Assembly: GCA_028227395.1 (NCBI GenBank)
Contig: JAOIZZ010000002.1
Location: forward strand, 118,734-182,733
DNA length: 64,000 nt
Reading direction: 5' to 3'
DNA from: Woeseiaceae bacterium
GTDB taxonomy: Bacteria > Pseudomonadota > Gammaproteobacteria > Steroidobacterales > Woeseiaceae
Below, one piece after another: positions 48,143 through 57,702 of this stretch. The notes under the pieces were generated by a model that was not told where the DNA came from, made no database searches, and saw nothing but the letters and a program-made list of their open reading frames with translations. The position numbers and the translations under genes are program-made. The stretch's first letter is position 1. Every line of letters starts with the position of its first letter.

Positions 48143-49780
48143 TCAAGTTGATGATTTTTTTACGATTTCATTAATTGCATGATAAGAAGATAATATAGCA
48201 CCTTCCTGCCAACCCTTAATGATACTTAGATGCTCGCCAGCAAAGAAAATATTTTCATCTGGCGTCAAAAGAACAGAAGCTGAAGATAGGCCATATGCCC
48301 CTAGTTGATAAGGAATATTTTTCCAAGCAACACTAATCCCTCTAGAAGCCTGACTTTGGTATTCAGAATGCAAATTATTGCCTTGTTGCAATACAGACAG
48401 GATGCGTTGTTGTGGGGTTTGATCAGTAAATGTATTTGCTGCAGAAGAGCTCCAGATATAAGCACCTACGATAATTCCTGAGCTTGATCCCAAACCATTA
48501 CTTGGGTACCACATCTGTCTCATAGGTTGATCGGTCCAAGAAATACCTCCATAGATATTGTAGTTTTGCTCCCAAAAACGTCTTGATTGGAAAGCGAGTT
48601 TACTGGCCGAAGAATACTGAAATTGCTCAATTTCTTGTTGATGATTTACAGAAAAATCATTTGGAATATTTTTTAAAACGGTGGTTGGTATCGTGCATAT
48701 GCAATAATCTGCATCAATCTCTGATAATACTCCATTTTTTTCGTAATGAATCTTTACGCCATTTGCTGTTTTACGTATCTGCTTCACGACTGCCTCGAGA
48801 GTTAAATATGACGATATTTTTGAGGCAAAGGCGATACCTATTTTATCCATACCACCTTTGGGTTGAAGCATTGCCGGCTGTTGATTGATGCCATGAGAAA
48901 AAGATAATGCAGATTGCCACCCACTTTGCGAGATATATTCTTGTAATTTATTGGGCGTAATAGCTGTTCCTCTTTCTCTACTGCCTGAAATTTCTTGCCC
49001 AGAATAACCTGCCCGACTTGTTCCTAGATAGTTATAAGAATTATCGAGATCGCCCGTGATTTTTAATGCATTTAAAATATTTTTCTTATCATCACTGGTT
49101 AAATATTGATCCAGAGAATTTTGGTTTATTGCCAGCGCCAAAAGCTCTGATATGTCGCCTCTAGTGTCTGCTAAAATAGTTTTTGCTACCTGCGGTTTAC
49201 CATTAAAAGCATAGCTAGAATGCAATAGAGCAGCACGATTATCATTCGTAAAATTCTCTAAGGCAACTCCAAATTCACGGCAATAACCTAATAAAAATTC
49301 ATGATGATGTGCAATTCTTGCTGGGCCTGGATTAAAGTAAAGCTCGGCATTATTATCGAATAGGCATGTTTGTGTTGAACTTAATTCAGTAACAGTATCA
49401 CCACTTCGAATGGTGATATTTCTTCCTCCCGCCCTATTTGTAGCTTCTAGAATAGACACCGTATAACCTAATTTTTGTAGCTCATAGGCGCTGGTCATTC
49501 CTGCAATTCCAGCACCAAGAATAACTACAGACTTTCCTATACCAGCCCTTGAATTCCAGTCACCCGGTCGGGGAGATTTTAACTTACTGCTGTTACTATC
49601 ATCCACGCTTACAGGATTTGTAACAGTCATTAATTCTGCTGCAGGACCCGCTGAGGAAGAACCACATCCACTTAAGCTCAGGCCCATAACCGCCATCGTT
49701 CTGAGCATTGCAGCACTTCCAGCAGCTTTTCCTATGCTTTCGAGAAATTTTCGACGTGCTATATTTTTCTTATCATTCAT
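48143..49780 (-). CDS. Flavin-containing amine oxidase, exported
   Basis: 545 residues. The N-terminus has a twin-arginine-type signal (ARRKFLESIGKAAG) followed by a hydrophobic stretch and LSGC, a lipobox-like site near residue 38. The FAD-binding loop is VVILGAGIAGMTSAYELQ with ILEATNRAGGR, the monoamine/L-amino-acid oxidase pattern, and the C-terminal FFAGEHLS block completes the FAD site. It should oxidise an amine or amino acid outside the cytoplasm, releasing ammonia and peroxide. It is 16 bases after the ABC permease. Substrate unknown. Confidence 0.87.
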   Translation of the reverse strand: MNDKKNIARRKFLESIGKAAGSAAMLRTMAVMGLSLSGCGSSSAGPAAELMTVTNPVSVDDSNSSKLKSPRPGDWNSRAGIGKSVVILGAGIAGMTSAYELQKLGYTVSILEATNRAGGRNITIRSGDTVTELSSTQTCLFDNNAELYFNPGPARIAHHHEFLLGYCREFGVALENFTNDNRAALLHSSYAFNGKPQVAKTILADTRGDISELLALAINQNSLDQYLTSDDKKNILNALKITGDLDNSYNYLGTSRAGYSGQEISGSRERGTAITPNKLQEYISQSGWQSALSFSHGINQQPAMLQPKGGMDKIGIAFASKISSYLTLEAVVKQIRKTANGVKIHYEKNGVLSEIDADYCICTIPTTVLKNIPNDFSVNHQQEIEQFQYSSASKLAFQSRRFWEQNYNIYGGISWTDQPMRQMWYPSNGLGSSSGIIVGAYIWSSSAANTFTDQTPQQRILSVLQQGNNLHSEYQSQASRGISVAWKNIPYQLGAYGLSSASVLLTPDENIFFAGEHLSIIKGWQEGAILSSYHAINEIVKKSST

Positions 49781-49795
49781 CTTGGCTTTTAAAAA

Positions 49796-50557
49796 CTAAA
49801 CCCTCAATCTATACCCTGTTTTAAAAATAAACCAAACAAGCATTAAACAAATCAATAAAAATAAACCAATCATACCCACACTAACATAAACACTAACATC
49901 AGCATTTTCATAGAAACTCCACCGAAAACCACTAATAAGATAAACAACTGGATTTAACAATGTTATTTTTTGCCAAAATGGAGGTAACATAGTGATGGAA
50001 TAAAAACTGCCACCTAGAAATGCCAATGGCGTGATAATCAAAGTAGGGGCAATGGCTAATTTCTCCCAATTGTCAGCCCAAATACCTAAAATAAAACCTA
50101 ATAAACTAAAACTGATTGCAGTAAGTATTAAAAAAGTAATCATCCATATCGGATGAGCTATTTGAATTGGCACAAATAAATTCGCTGTCAATAAAATTAT
50201 TGAACCAACGATAATAGATTTAGAAGCCGCGGCACCAACATACCCAATGGTAATCTCAATATACGAAATGGGAGCAGACAGTACCTCATATATTGATCCT
50301 GAGAATTTTGGAAAATAGATACCAAATGATGCATTCGACACACTTTCGGTAAGGATTGAAAGCATGATCAACCCAGGTACGATAAATGAACCATAACTCA
50401 CCCCATCAATTTCAGTTATTCTCGAACCTATAGCGGCCCCAAAAACTACAAAATATAAAGTAGTCGAGATTACTGGTGAGACAATACTTTGGAATAAAGT
50501 TCTTCGCATACGAGACATTTCAAAAATATAAATTGCTTTGATTGCAGGGTAATTCAT
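49796..50557 (-). CDS. yadH: ABC-2 type permease, YadH-like
   Basis: 253 residues with about six hydrophobic segments. Blocks such as [35 protein letters not shown] and [13 protein letters not shown] match the YadH/DrrB exporter permeases. It overlaps the ATPase gene by 4 bases (ATGA), so they form one exporter. The cargo of this family is not firmly known. Confidence 0.87.
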   Translation of the reverse strand: MNYPAIKAIYIFEMSRMRRTLFQSIVSPVISTTLYFVVFGAAIGSRITEIDGVSYGSFIVPGLIMLSILTESVSNASFGIYFPKFSGSIYEVLSAPISYIEITIGYVGAAASKSIIVGSIILLTANLFVPIQIAHPIWMITFLILTAISFSLLGFILGIWADNWEKLAIAPTLIITPLAFLGGSFYSITMLPPFWQKITLLNPVVYLISGFRWSFYENADVSVYVSVGMIGLFLLICLMLVWFIFKTGYRLRV

Positions 50558-51489
50558 GTCAATTTCCTGTTTACCAAATCAACGAAAATTTCTTCTAACG
50601 AACTTTCCTTGGTATCAAGATCATGATAAGCAATGCCCAATGAAGAAAGCAATTCCAATATTGAAGAAACGCCAAAGTCATCATTCTTATCATAGGTATA
50701 TATCAATATTTTATTGCAAGCAGACAGTTCAACTCGAAAATCCATCAGACTTGCTGGAATGACTTTCAGGGGATTGACCAGATTTATATGGAGGTGTTTT
50801 TGGCCCAATTCGAGCATCAAACTGTTTTTTTCTTGTACAAGAATTAATTCACCATGATTTATAATACCAACCCTATCGGCAATCTGTTCAGCTTCTTCGA
50901 TATAATGTGTAGTCAATATAATGGTTACGCCTTCTTCTTTTAGTTGTCTAACAACTTCCCACATATCCTGCCTCAACTCTACATCGACACCAGCAGTCGG
51001 CTCATCTAAAAAGATTATTTTAGGCTCGTGAGCTAGTGCCTTAGCAATTAAGACACGACGTTTCATCCCACCCGATAAAGTTAGAATAGTGTTATCTTTT
51101 TTCTCCCATAATGACAGTGCTTTTAATATCTTCTCCACATAAAGAATGTCTTGTTTTTTTCCAAAAAGGCCACGACTAAAACTAACGGTGCCCCACACGG
51201 TTTCAAAAGTTTCAGAAGTAAGCTCTTGTGGAACAAGGCCAATCATTGAGCGTGTCTTACGATAATCTCTGACGACATCATGACCATCGACACTAACCAT
51301 TCCATCTTGGATATTCACAATCCCACATATCATATTAATTAAGGTAGTCTTACCAGCTCCGTTTGGGCCTAATAAAGCAAATATTTCGCCTTTATTTATA
51401 TCTAAACTAATTGAGTTTAATGCCTGAAAGCCATCTGCGTATGTTTTTGAAAGATTTTTTATTTGTATAATAGAATCCATGGTCGACAT
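50554..51489 (-). CDS. yadG: ABC exporter ATPase, YadG-like
   Basis: 311 residues. Walker [14 protein letters not shown], signature LSGGMKRR, Walker [13 protein letters not shown], and [10 protein letters not shown] switch. The C-terminal extension matches the YadG type. The internal ATG at 51480 is an equally good start; both precede the conserved [11 protein letters not shown] block. Forms an exporter with the downstream permease. Confidence 0.9.
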   Translation of the reverse strand: MSTMDSIIQIKNLSKTYADGFQALNSISLDINKGEIFALLGPNGAGKTTLINMICGIVNIQDGMVSVDGHDVVRDYRKTRSMIGLVPQELTSETFETVWGTVSFSRGLFGKKQDILYVEKILKALSLWEKKDNTILTLSGGMKRRVLIAKALAHEPKIIFLDEPTAGVDVELRQDMWEVVRQLKEEGVTIILTTHYIEEAEQIADRVGIINHGELILVQEKNSLMLELGQKHLHINLVNPLKVIPASLMDFRVELSACNKILIYTYDKNDDFGVSSILELLSSLGIAYHDLDTKESSLEEIFVDLVNRKLT

Positions 51490-51616
51490 AATACGCCAAA
51501 TTTATTTTATTCATAAGAAAAACTACAAAGAATTGGCAATTGATCATTATTTTAATATGATGCTTGTTAAACTAAGTGAACACAAAAATGTAATTTCAAA
51601 AAATATTGGAGTATAT

Positions 51617-52630
51617 ATGTTCCCCAGGTCTATTTTTATACTGTTCGTATCTATATTTTTAAACTTCTCTTCTCAGTCATCTTTTTCAGCCGAAGAAGAC
51701 CATGATATTAAACTTACGTTTCTGGGAACAGGTGCACCAAGGCCTTCTCCAACCCGATATGGTCCTTCGATTTTACTTGAAGCTGGGGAAACAAAAATTC
51801 TTGTAGATGCGGGCCCCGGGATGAGGCAGAGAATATTTCAGGCAGGTGGCTTTGAACTGCTTACCGATATAAATACTGTGTTAATCACACATTTACATTT
51901 TGATCACACGATAGAGTTACCAAACCTATGGTTAACAGGATGGTTATTTGGTCGTAAAACTAACATGAAAGTTTATGGGCCTGAAGGTACTGCTGCATTT
52001 ATGGATCATTTTGAAAGAGCATTTGATTGGGATCTAAGATATCGATATTTAACCAATGTTCACAAAGAAGGTTCTGATCTTATCACTGAGGATGTTAAGC
52101 CAGGAGTATTTTACAATCAAAATGGTGTAAAAATAACGGCATTTGATGTGGCACATTTGCCCTTAAATCCTGAAACAGAGGAATTACTTGGTCTTGAAGG
52201 AGCTACATTTGGTTATCGTGTTGATTATAAAGGAAGATCGGTCATATTTTCAGGTGATACCCGATCTCTTCCAGGCAGTAAAATTATCGAAATGAGCAAA
52301 GGTGTTGACGTACTTATTCATGAGACACAAATTCCCTATCCAGGAGAATCAAAAGAGGCTAAGCTCGCCAATGTGAGCATGATCGTGCATTCTACTCCAG
52401 CTCAAGTTGCACATGTTTTTAATGAAGCTAGGCCAAGACTCGGAATATATTCCCATATTATCCCTCCAGAAACGACAAGGGATGAGCTATTGTCAATGAC
52501 CGATTATGACGGAAGAATGGAAGTCGCCGAAGATCTAATGACATTAATGATTGGCGATGAAATCACCATAGGTAAAGCTAAAAATCTTGATAATCAAACT
52601 TTTCTTGAGTCAGATGCAGTTGATAATTAA
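51617..52630 (+). CDS. Periplasmic metallo-beta-lactamase-fold hydrolase
   Basis: The ATG at 51617, with GGAG eight bases upstream, gives a 337-residue protein starting with a clear signal peptide (RSIFILFVSIFLNFSSQSSFSA). A longer frame to 51479 has no such features. The metal motif THLHFDHTIELP, the downstream SGDT, and a late His block (YSHIIPP) place it in the MBL superfamily, close to RNase Z/arylsulfatase-like members (FLGTGAPRPSPTR at the N-terminus). The exported location argues against an RNase. Substrate unknown. Confidence 0.85.
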   Translation: MFPRSIFILFVSIFLNFSSQSSFSAEEDHDIKLTFLGTGAPRPSPTRYGPSILLEAGETKILVDAGPGMRQRIFQAGGFELLTDINTVLITHLHFDHTIELPNLWLTGWLFGRKTNMKVYGPEGTAAFMDHFERAFDWDLRYRYLTNVHKEGSDLITEDVKPGVFYNQNGVKITAFDVAHLPLNPETEELLGLEGATFGYRVDYKGRSVIFSGDTRSLPGSKIIEMSKGVDVLIHETQIPYPGESKEAKLANVSMIVHSTPAQVAHVFNEARPRLGIYSHIIPPETTRDELLSMTDYDGRMEVAEDLMTLMIGDEITIGKAKNLDNQTFLESDAVDN

Positions 52631-52653
52631 CTTTAAAAGATAATGGTTCAGTT

Positions 52654-53637
52654 TTGAGTAATAACTCTAATTTTGAAATTCCAGTCATAGATGTAAAAAA
52701 TCTTTTTTCCGAAAAATCATCTGATATTGAAAAAATTGCTAATGAGTTTATTGATGCTTATTCAACAATTGGTTTTAGTTATATAACCAATCATGGTATC
52801 GATGATGCGATAATTTCAGATGTATTTAATGCATCTAGAGAATTTCATGCCCTACCAATAAATGAAAAAAACAAAATTGCACTCAATGAGTTGCATCGTG
52901 GTTATATCGCAATAAATACCTCGACTGACGTTAATTCAGATTTAGCTGAAGTCAAGAAACCCAATCAGAGTGAGTCATTCATGATGATGAGAGAGGCTGG
53001 ACCAGATGATCCAGACGTAAAAAATGGATCGTATTTAACCGGTCCAAATAGATGGCCAATTAAGCCTTCGAGATTTAAAGAAAGGGTGACTAAATACGCT
53101 GATAAAATGACAAAACTGTGCGATCGATTGACTTTAATTATTATGAATTCTCTTGGAGTTAAGGAACTCGATTATCAAAATCTATTTGAAAGACCAACTA
53201 TTTGGTTAAGGTTGTTGTATTATCCACCTCAAATATTACCTGATAATGATTTATACGGATCAGCTCCTCATAGAGATTTCGGTGCCTTAACTGTATTAGC
53301 GCAGGACCAAGTCGGTGGACTTCAAGTCCAATCTCCTGATGGTGATTGGTTAGATGTTCCTGAATTACCAAATAGTTTTGTTGTTAATGTTGGAAATATG
53401 CTTCACAGGCTCACTAATGGCCTATTAATTTCTACTCCACACAGAGTTATAAATAAATCAAGTAATGAAAGATACTCATGTCCTTTTTTTTATGACCCAA
53501 ATATTAATGCTGTGATTAAACCCCAAGGAAATAGAGTTTCTGCAAATAACCCTGAAAATTTTGAACCAATCATATATGGTGATTATTTAAAGCATGAGCT
53601 TACGTCAACATACAATCAGCACAAACCAAATACATGA
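52654..53637 (+). CDS. 2-oxoglutarate/Fe(II) oxygenase, isopenicillin N synthase-like
   Basis: 327 residues. The N-terminal DIOX_N block (IPVIDVKNLF ... FSYITNHGI) and the C-terminal core with iron ligands HRD (APHRDFGALT) and the distal His in STPHRVINK, plus Arg/Ser for 2-oxoglutarate (RYSCPFFYDP). The start is TTG at 52654, with no clear ribosome site. It overlaps the following transporter by 4 bases (ATGA), so it probably acts on what that transporter brings in. Substrate cannot be told from sequence. Confidence 0.9.
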   Translation: MSNNSNFEIPVIDVKNLFSEKSSDIEKIANEFIDAYSTIGFSYITNHGIDDAIISDVFNASREFHALPINEKNKIALNELHRGYIAINTSTDVNSDLAEVKKPNQSESFMMMREAGPDDPDVKNGSYLTGPNRWPIKPSRFKERVTKYADKMTKLCDRLTLIIMNSLGVKELDYQNLFERPTIWLRLLYYPPQILPDNDLYGSAPHRDFGALTVLAQDQVGGLQVQSPDGDWLDVPELPNSFVVNVGNMLHRLTNGLLISTPHRVINKSSNERYSCPFFYDPNINAVIKPQGNRVSANNPENFEPIIYGDYLKHELTSTYNQHKPNT

Positions 53638-54998
53638 AAAATGAATCTTATACGACTTGGTCAAACAGGCCTGCTTTTCTATTAGCGACAGTTGGCGGTG
53701 CAGTCGGATTAGGAAATCTATGGAGATTTCCTTATATTGCGGGAGAGAATGGTGGTGGTGGTTTTGTATTAATCTATTTGGCTTTTGTGTTCTTACTAGG
53801 TCTGCCAATTCTATCTAGTGAGCTCCTCATCGGAAGAAAATCGCATAAAAGTCCGTTAAATTCTGTGCGAGAACTGGTTAATTCTCATAATGCGAATTCA
53901 TTATGGAAATCTATTGGCTGGATGAGCGTCTTACTGCCTTTCTTAGGATTTAGTTACTATGTGGTTGTTTGTGCCTGGGCGATTGACTATCTTTACCTTG
54001 CGATAATAAATTCATTCGAGACGATTAATGGTAGCACCTCGGCTCAACTCTTTAGCGAACGAACCAGTCACTCCTCTCTGCAAATCTTCCTAAGTGGTAT
54101 CTTCATCTCAATGACGATTTGGGTCATCTCTAAAGGTGTAAATAATGGCATCGCTAAAATGTCAAAAATCTTGATGCCAATACTTTTTGTGCTAATCATA
54201 ATTTTGGTGATCTACGGTATGATTCAGGGTGAATTCATGCAAGCAGTTGAATTTCTCTTTAAACCTGATTTCAGCAAAATTAATGGTCAGTCTGTCGTAA
54301 TGGCACTAGGTCAGGCATTATTTTCCTTGGCTATTGGAACGGGTTTAATAATGACTTACGGCTCATATATGCCAGATCATTATTCAATTAAAGAATCTGC
54401 TGCTATTGTTTGTATCGGAGATACTCTTGTTGCATTACTAGCTGGTTTAGCTATATTTCCAATAGTATTTGCAAATGATCTAAACCCTGGTGAAGGGCCA
54501 AGCTTGATTTTTATAACATTACCAATAGCATTTGGCTCTATGCCTGGTGGCCATTTAATTGGTATTTTATTTTTTATTTTATTAATCTTTGCCGCATTCA
54601 CGTCTACGATGGGAATGCTAGAACCAATAGTTGCATGGCTAGAAGAAAAATACCCAGGTAAAAGAAGAATCCTAAGTATTATTGCTGGCTTTGCAATTTG
54701 GTTGTTTGCTCTTGGCTCAATATTGTCATTTAGCACTATGGCAGACATCAAACCTCTGGCTTTTCTGAATATAGACCGAAATTTCTTTGGAATTATTGAT
54801 TTTACAGTTGCTAACCTATTGCTCCCAATAAACGCTTTATTAATTGCTGCTTTTTCTGGATGGGTGATAAAAGATTCGGTACTAAAAGAACAATTCTCCA
54901 AAGATACATCTAATTGGAGAATCTACTGGCGCTTCACAAATCGTTTTATCGCACCTATTGCAATAGGCATAGTTTTAATTGACTTGACTCTTGCTTAA
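53634..54998 (+). CDS. Neurotransmitter:sodium symporter family transporter
   Basis: 454 residues with 11-12 hydrophobic segments. The N-terminal ATVGGAVGLGNLWRFPYIAGENGGGGFVL-type block (seen here in full) is the sodium/substrate site of the SNF/LeuT family, and the GQALFSLAIGTGLIMTYGSY motif of helix 6 is present. It should import an amino acid or related amine with sodium. It is translationally coupled to the oxygenase upstream and convergent with the VOC-bicupin gene. Confidence 0.92.
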   Translation: MKNESYTTWSNRPAFLLATVGGAVGLGNLWRFPYIAGENGGGGFVLIYLAFVFLLGLPILSSELLIGRKSHKSPLNSVRELVNSHNANSLWKSIGWMSVLLPFLGFSYYVVVCAWAIDYLYLAIINSFETINGSTSAQLFSERTSHSSLQIFLSGIFISMTIWVISKGVNNGIAKMSKILMPILFVLIIILVIYGMIQGEFMQAVEFLFKPDFSKINGQSVVMALGQALFSLAIGTGLIMTYGSYMPDHYSIKESAAIVCIGDTLVALLAGLAIFPIVFANDLNPGEGPSLIFITLPIAFGSMPGGHLIGILFFILLIFAAFTSTMGMLEPIVAWLEEKYPGKRRILSIIAGFAIWLFALGSILSFSTMADIKPLAFLNIDRNFFGIIDFTVANLLLPINALLIAAFSGWVIKDSVLKEQFSKDTSNWRIYWRFTNRFIAPIAIGIVLIDLTLA

Positions 54999-55020
54999 TA
55001 AGAAAAGTTCATTAAACCGC

Positions 55021-56121
55021 TCATTTTTTATAATTTCCAGGTAATACAACCTCAAGTATTTCAAGATCATGAGATACATTCACAAAGCAAAATTGTGTAT
55101 TAATCGGGATTGAGCATGTATCGCCTTCACTTAGATTCATGAGCTGATCTTTTATTGTTATAGACATAATTCCAGCAAGAACGACTAAAAATAAAAACTC
55201 AGCATCATGTTGACTAGTCTGATATTTAAAACCATCAGTGGGGGTTAATACATTCACTGTCGCTTCGCCATCGGTAGCACAATCAATACCAGTATCTCTA
55301 ACATTGAAGCCATCCTTACGGGAGAATATATCCATTGCTTCAGTTTTTTTATGAAAAACAAACTTTTGACCATTATATTTACGGTCCTGCTGAATAGTCG
55401 ATGTTGGTAATAACATGTCATGGTCAACTAATGTTTTATGCTCCGCTGGACAACCAATCTCAATCACTTCGAAATTGTTAGAACACTCTAATACTTGATG
55501 TCTAATATGAGGTGGCTGAAGCACACAGTCGCCAGCATTCATTATAAATGGCTTCCCTTGGTCCTCGTATACAACTTTTACCCAGCCCTTATAACAATAG
55601 ATCATTTGAAAGCGTATATGGTGATAGTGAACATAGTCGGGCACTGGCCCTCCTTTGATGATCCTAATATGTGAGGCAATAAAGCGCCCCCCTAGACGAT
55701 TAGGTATTAGATCCCTGTATTGCATGCCCGCTCGACCATTAATCCAATCACTGCCATCCTTCATACGTTGAATAACCATTTTCTCATAGAGAGGTGGCAT
55801 GATTAATTCATCCTGACACTTGATATCATTAAACCTAAAATATAACCGAACTCCACTCGGAGTTTGTATTACGTCCTTATTTTTCGATAAAAAATAATTA
55901 TCATCACAGATAAGATTAATCGAAAGATCAGTATCAATATTGCTTTTTAACAATCGAATTGATAGTCCATAACCAACTAGAATGGCGGTATGCGGAGAAT
56001 CAGCAGGATAAATCATACTCAGTTTAAAACCAGCGTTATCGATGAAAAATTTTAGATTTTCATTAAAATCTATACAGTTCAGCTCAATCTCAGCCGATAA
56101 AGTTACATTCTCATCAATCAT
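55021..56121 (-). CDS. VOC-bicupin fusion protein
   Basis: 366 residues in three parts. Residues ~5-60 resemble a vicinal-oxygen-chelate fold unit (IELNCIDFNENLKFFIDNAGF). Residues ~140-245 are a cupin with GGPVPDYVHYHH and a later PPHIRHQV, giving His ligands for a metal. Residues ~300-360 are a second cupin with weaker ligands (YQTSQHDAEFLFLV). No signal peptide. A metal-dependent dioxygenase, isomerase or sensor are all possible. It is 55 bases downstream of the TcyP-like gene. Confidence 0.72.
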   Translation of the reverse strand: MIDENVTLSAEIELNCIDFNENLKFFIDNAGFKLSMIYPADSPHTAILVGYGLSIRLLKSNIDTDLSINLICDDNYFLSKNKDVIQTPSGVRLYFRFNDIKCQDELIMPPLYEKMVIQRMKDGSDWINGRAGMQYRDLIPNRLGGRFIASHIRIIKGGPVPDYVHYHHIRFQMIYCYKGWVKVVYEDQGKPFIMNAGDCVLQPPHIRHQVLECSNNFEVIEIGCPAEHKTLVDHDMLLPTSTIQQDRKYNGQKFVFHKKTEAMDIFSRKDGFNVRDTGIDCATDGEATVNVLTPTDGFKYQTSQHDAEFLFLVVLAGIMSITIKDQLMNLSEGDTCSIPINTQFCFVNVSHDLEILEVVLPGNYKK

Positions 56122-56176
56122 CGAAATATCATACTACATTTATATTTTACTGAATTTAAATTCACCAAGAAATGAT

Positions 56177-57550
56177 CTAGATGCTTTCTGCTGCCTCTAA
56201 CTCTGTATCGATTTCTTCAATTTTCAAAATACGCCCGGTTATAACACCCGCCATCATTGAGCCGTTCACATTTAATGCAGTTCGCGCCATGTCAATAAGT
56301 GGCTCTATTGATATTAATAATGCCACTAAAGCTACTGGAAAGCCCATTGCTGGTAATACCACTAAAGCAGCAAATGTCGCGCCACCGCCTACTCCTGCTA
56401 TACCAAATGAGCTGATGGTAACAATCATCACTAATGACAAAATAAACATAGGATCCATCGGATTAACGCCCATTGAGGGGGCTATCATCGCTGCCAGCAT
56501 TGCTGGGTATATTCCGGCGCAACCATTTTGTCCAATCGTTGAACCGAGTGTCGCAGAAAGATTAGCAATAGATTGTGGGACATGTAATTTATCTACCTGA
56601 GTCTCAACATTCAAAGGGATAGTCGCAGCAGAACTTCTGGAGGTAAATGCAAATGTCAAAACAGGCCAAATATCTTTGAAATATTGCAGAATATTGACGC
56701 CATTCATTCTTAATATAAGAGCGTGAATTACAAACATAAGTGCGATTGCTACGTAAGATGCCAATACAAAATTAATTAGATCAAAGATATCACTCGCGTT
56801 TGATCCTGCAACCACTTTGGTCATTAAAGCCAAAATACCATATGGAGTTAATAGCATGATCATTCGAACAAGCTTCATAATAATGGCCTGAGTTGTTTCA
56901 ATAAAAGAGACAATAGATGTCGCTTTTTCCTGATCTTCTTTTGCCACCATTAATGCAGCTATACCAAATAAAATCCCAAAAATGACTACTGCAATTACCG
57001 ATGTTGGCCTTGCTCCAGCTAAGTCAGAAAAAATATTAGAAGGTATAAATCGAACTAGCATATCAGCCAAGCCTAAACTAGCAATTGACTCTTGTCGGGA
57101 TATTAATGAGTCAGCCCTTGAAATTTCTCTTGCCCCTTCCGTTAAGCCATCCATAGATAAACCAAATAGATTTGAAATTCCAGCGCCCACAAGAGCAGCG
57201 ATCATGGTTGTACCTAATAATATAAATACCACCGAAAAACCAACCTTGCCTAACGAGGCAACGTCTCGCATCTTAACGACCGCGGCAATCATCATTGTTA
57301 ACACTAAAGGCATAATTACCATTCGTAATAGATTCACATAGCTAGAGCCAATTACATTCGTCCATATGAGTGTATCTTGTATAATTTCATTTCTATCAGC
57401 GTATAAAAATTGCAATACTAGGCCAAAAAATATTCCAAAAAATAACCCAATAAGTATCTGTTTTGATAAGGTTAGTCCAGATTTCATCTGACGAGCAATG
57501 AAAAGAATTAATAGTGCAAAAACAAAAATATTGAAGATAACTGCGAACAT
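56177..57550 (-). CDS. tcyP: L-cystine/dicarboxylate-type sodium symporter, TcyP-like
   Basis: 457 residues of the DAACS family, with about nine hydrophobic segments and re-entrant loops. It matches E. coli TcyP (YdjN) along its whole length: for example LTPYGILALMTKVVAGSN, VLTFAFTSRSSAATIPLNVE, IGQNGCAGIYPAMLA, and PLIDMARTALNVNGSM. Cystine uptake is the predicted function. It precedes the VOC-bicupin gene and is divergent from an aminotransferase, which could suggest a joint role in sulfur amino acid use. Confidence 0.92.
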   Translation of the reverse strand: MFAVIFNIFVFALLILFIARQMKSGLTLSKQILIGLFFGIFFGLVLQFLYADRNEIIQDTLIWTNVIGSSYVNLLRMVIMPLVLTMMIAAVVKMRDVASLGKVGFSVVFILLGTTMIAALVGAGISNLFGLSMDGLTEGAREISRADSLISRQESIASLGLADMLVRFIPSNIFSDLAGARPTSVIAVVIFGILFGIAALMVAKEDQEKATSIVSFIETTQAIIMKLVRMIMLLTPYGILALMTKVVAGSNASDIFDLINFVLASYVAIALMFVIHALILRMNGVNILQYFKDIWPVLTFAFTSRSSAATIPLNVETQVDKLHVPQSIANLSATLGSTIGQNGCAGIYPAMLAAMIAPSMGVNPMDPMFILSLVMIVTISSFGIAGVGGGATFAALVVLPAMGFPVALVALLISIEPLIDMARTALNVNGSMMAGVITGRILKIEEIDTELEAAESI

Positions 57551-57702
57551 AATTGTACTCCTTGTTTAAAGCTTATCTAAACACGTTATAAGCAGTAGTT
57601 AAAGTATATGATCTAGTTTTTTCATATTACGATACAGCTATTAAAAAATAGTGATAAAATTTAGTTACTTTATGTAAGTGTTATTTACTGGAGAAAACAT
57701 AT

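Noticed and set aside
54380..54901. 173-codon frame on the minus strand opposite the SNF-type transporter
   Set aside because: It is antisense to a well-conserved transporter, has no recognisable domain and reflects the low stop density opposite a hydrophobic protein.
56181..56600. 139-codon plus-strand frame opposite the TcyP-like gene
   Set aside because: Antisense shadow of a gene that matches its family along its whole length.
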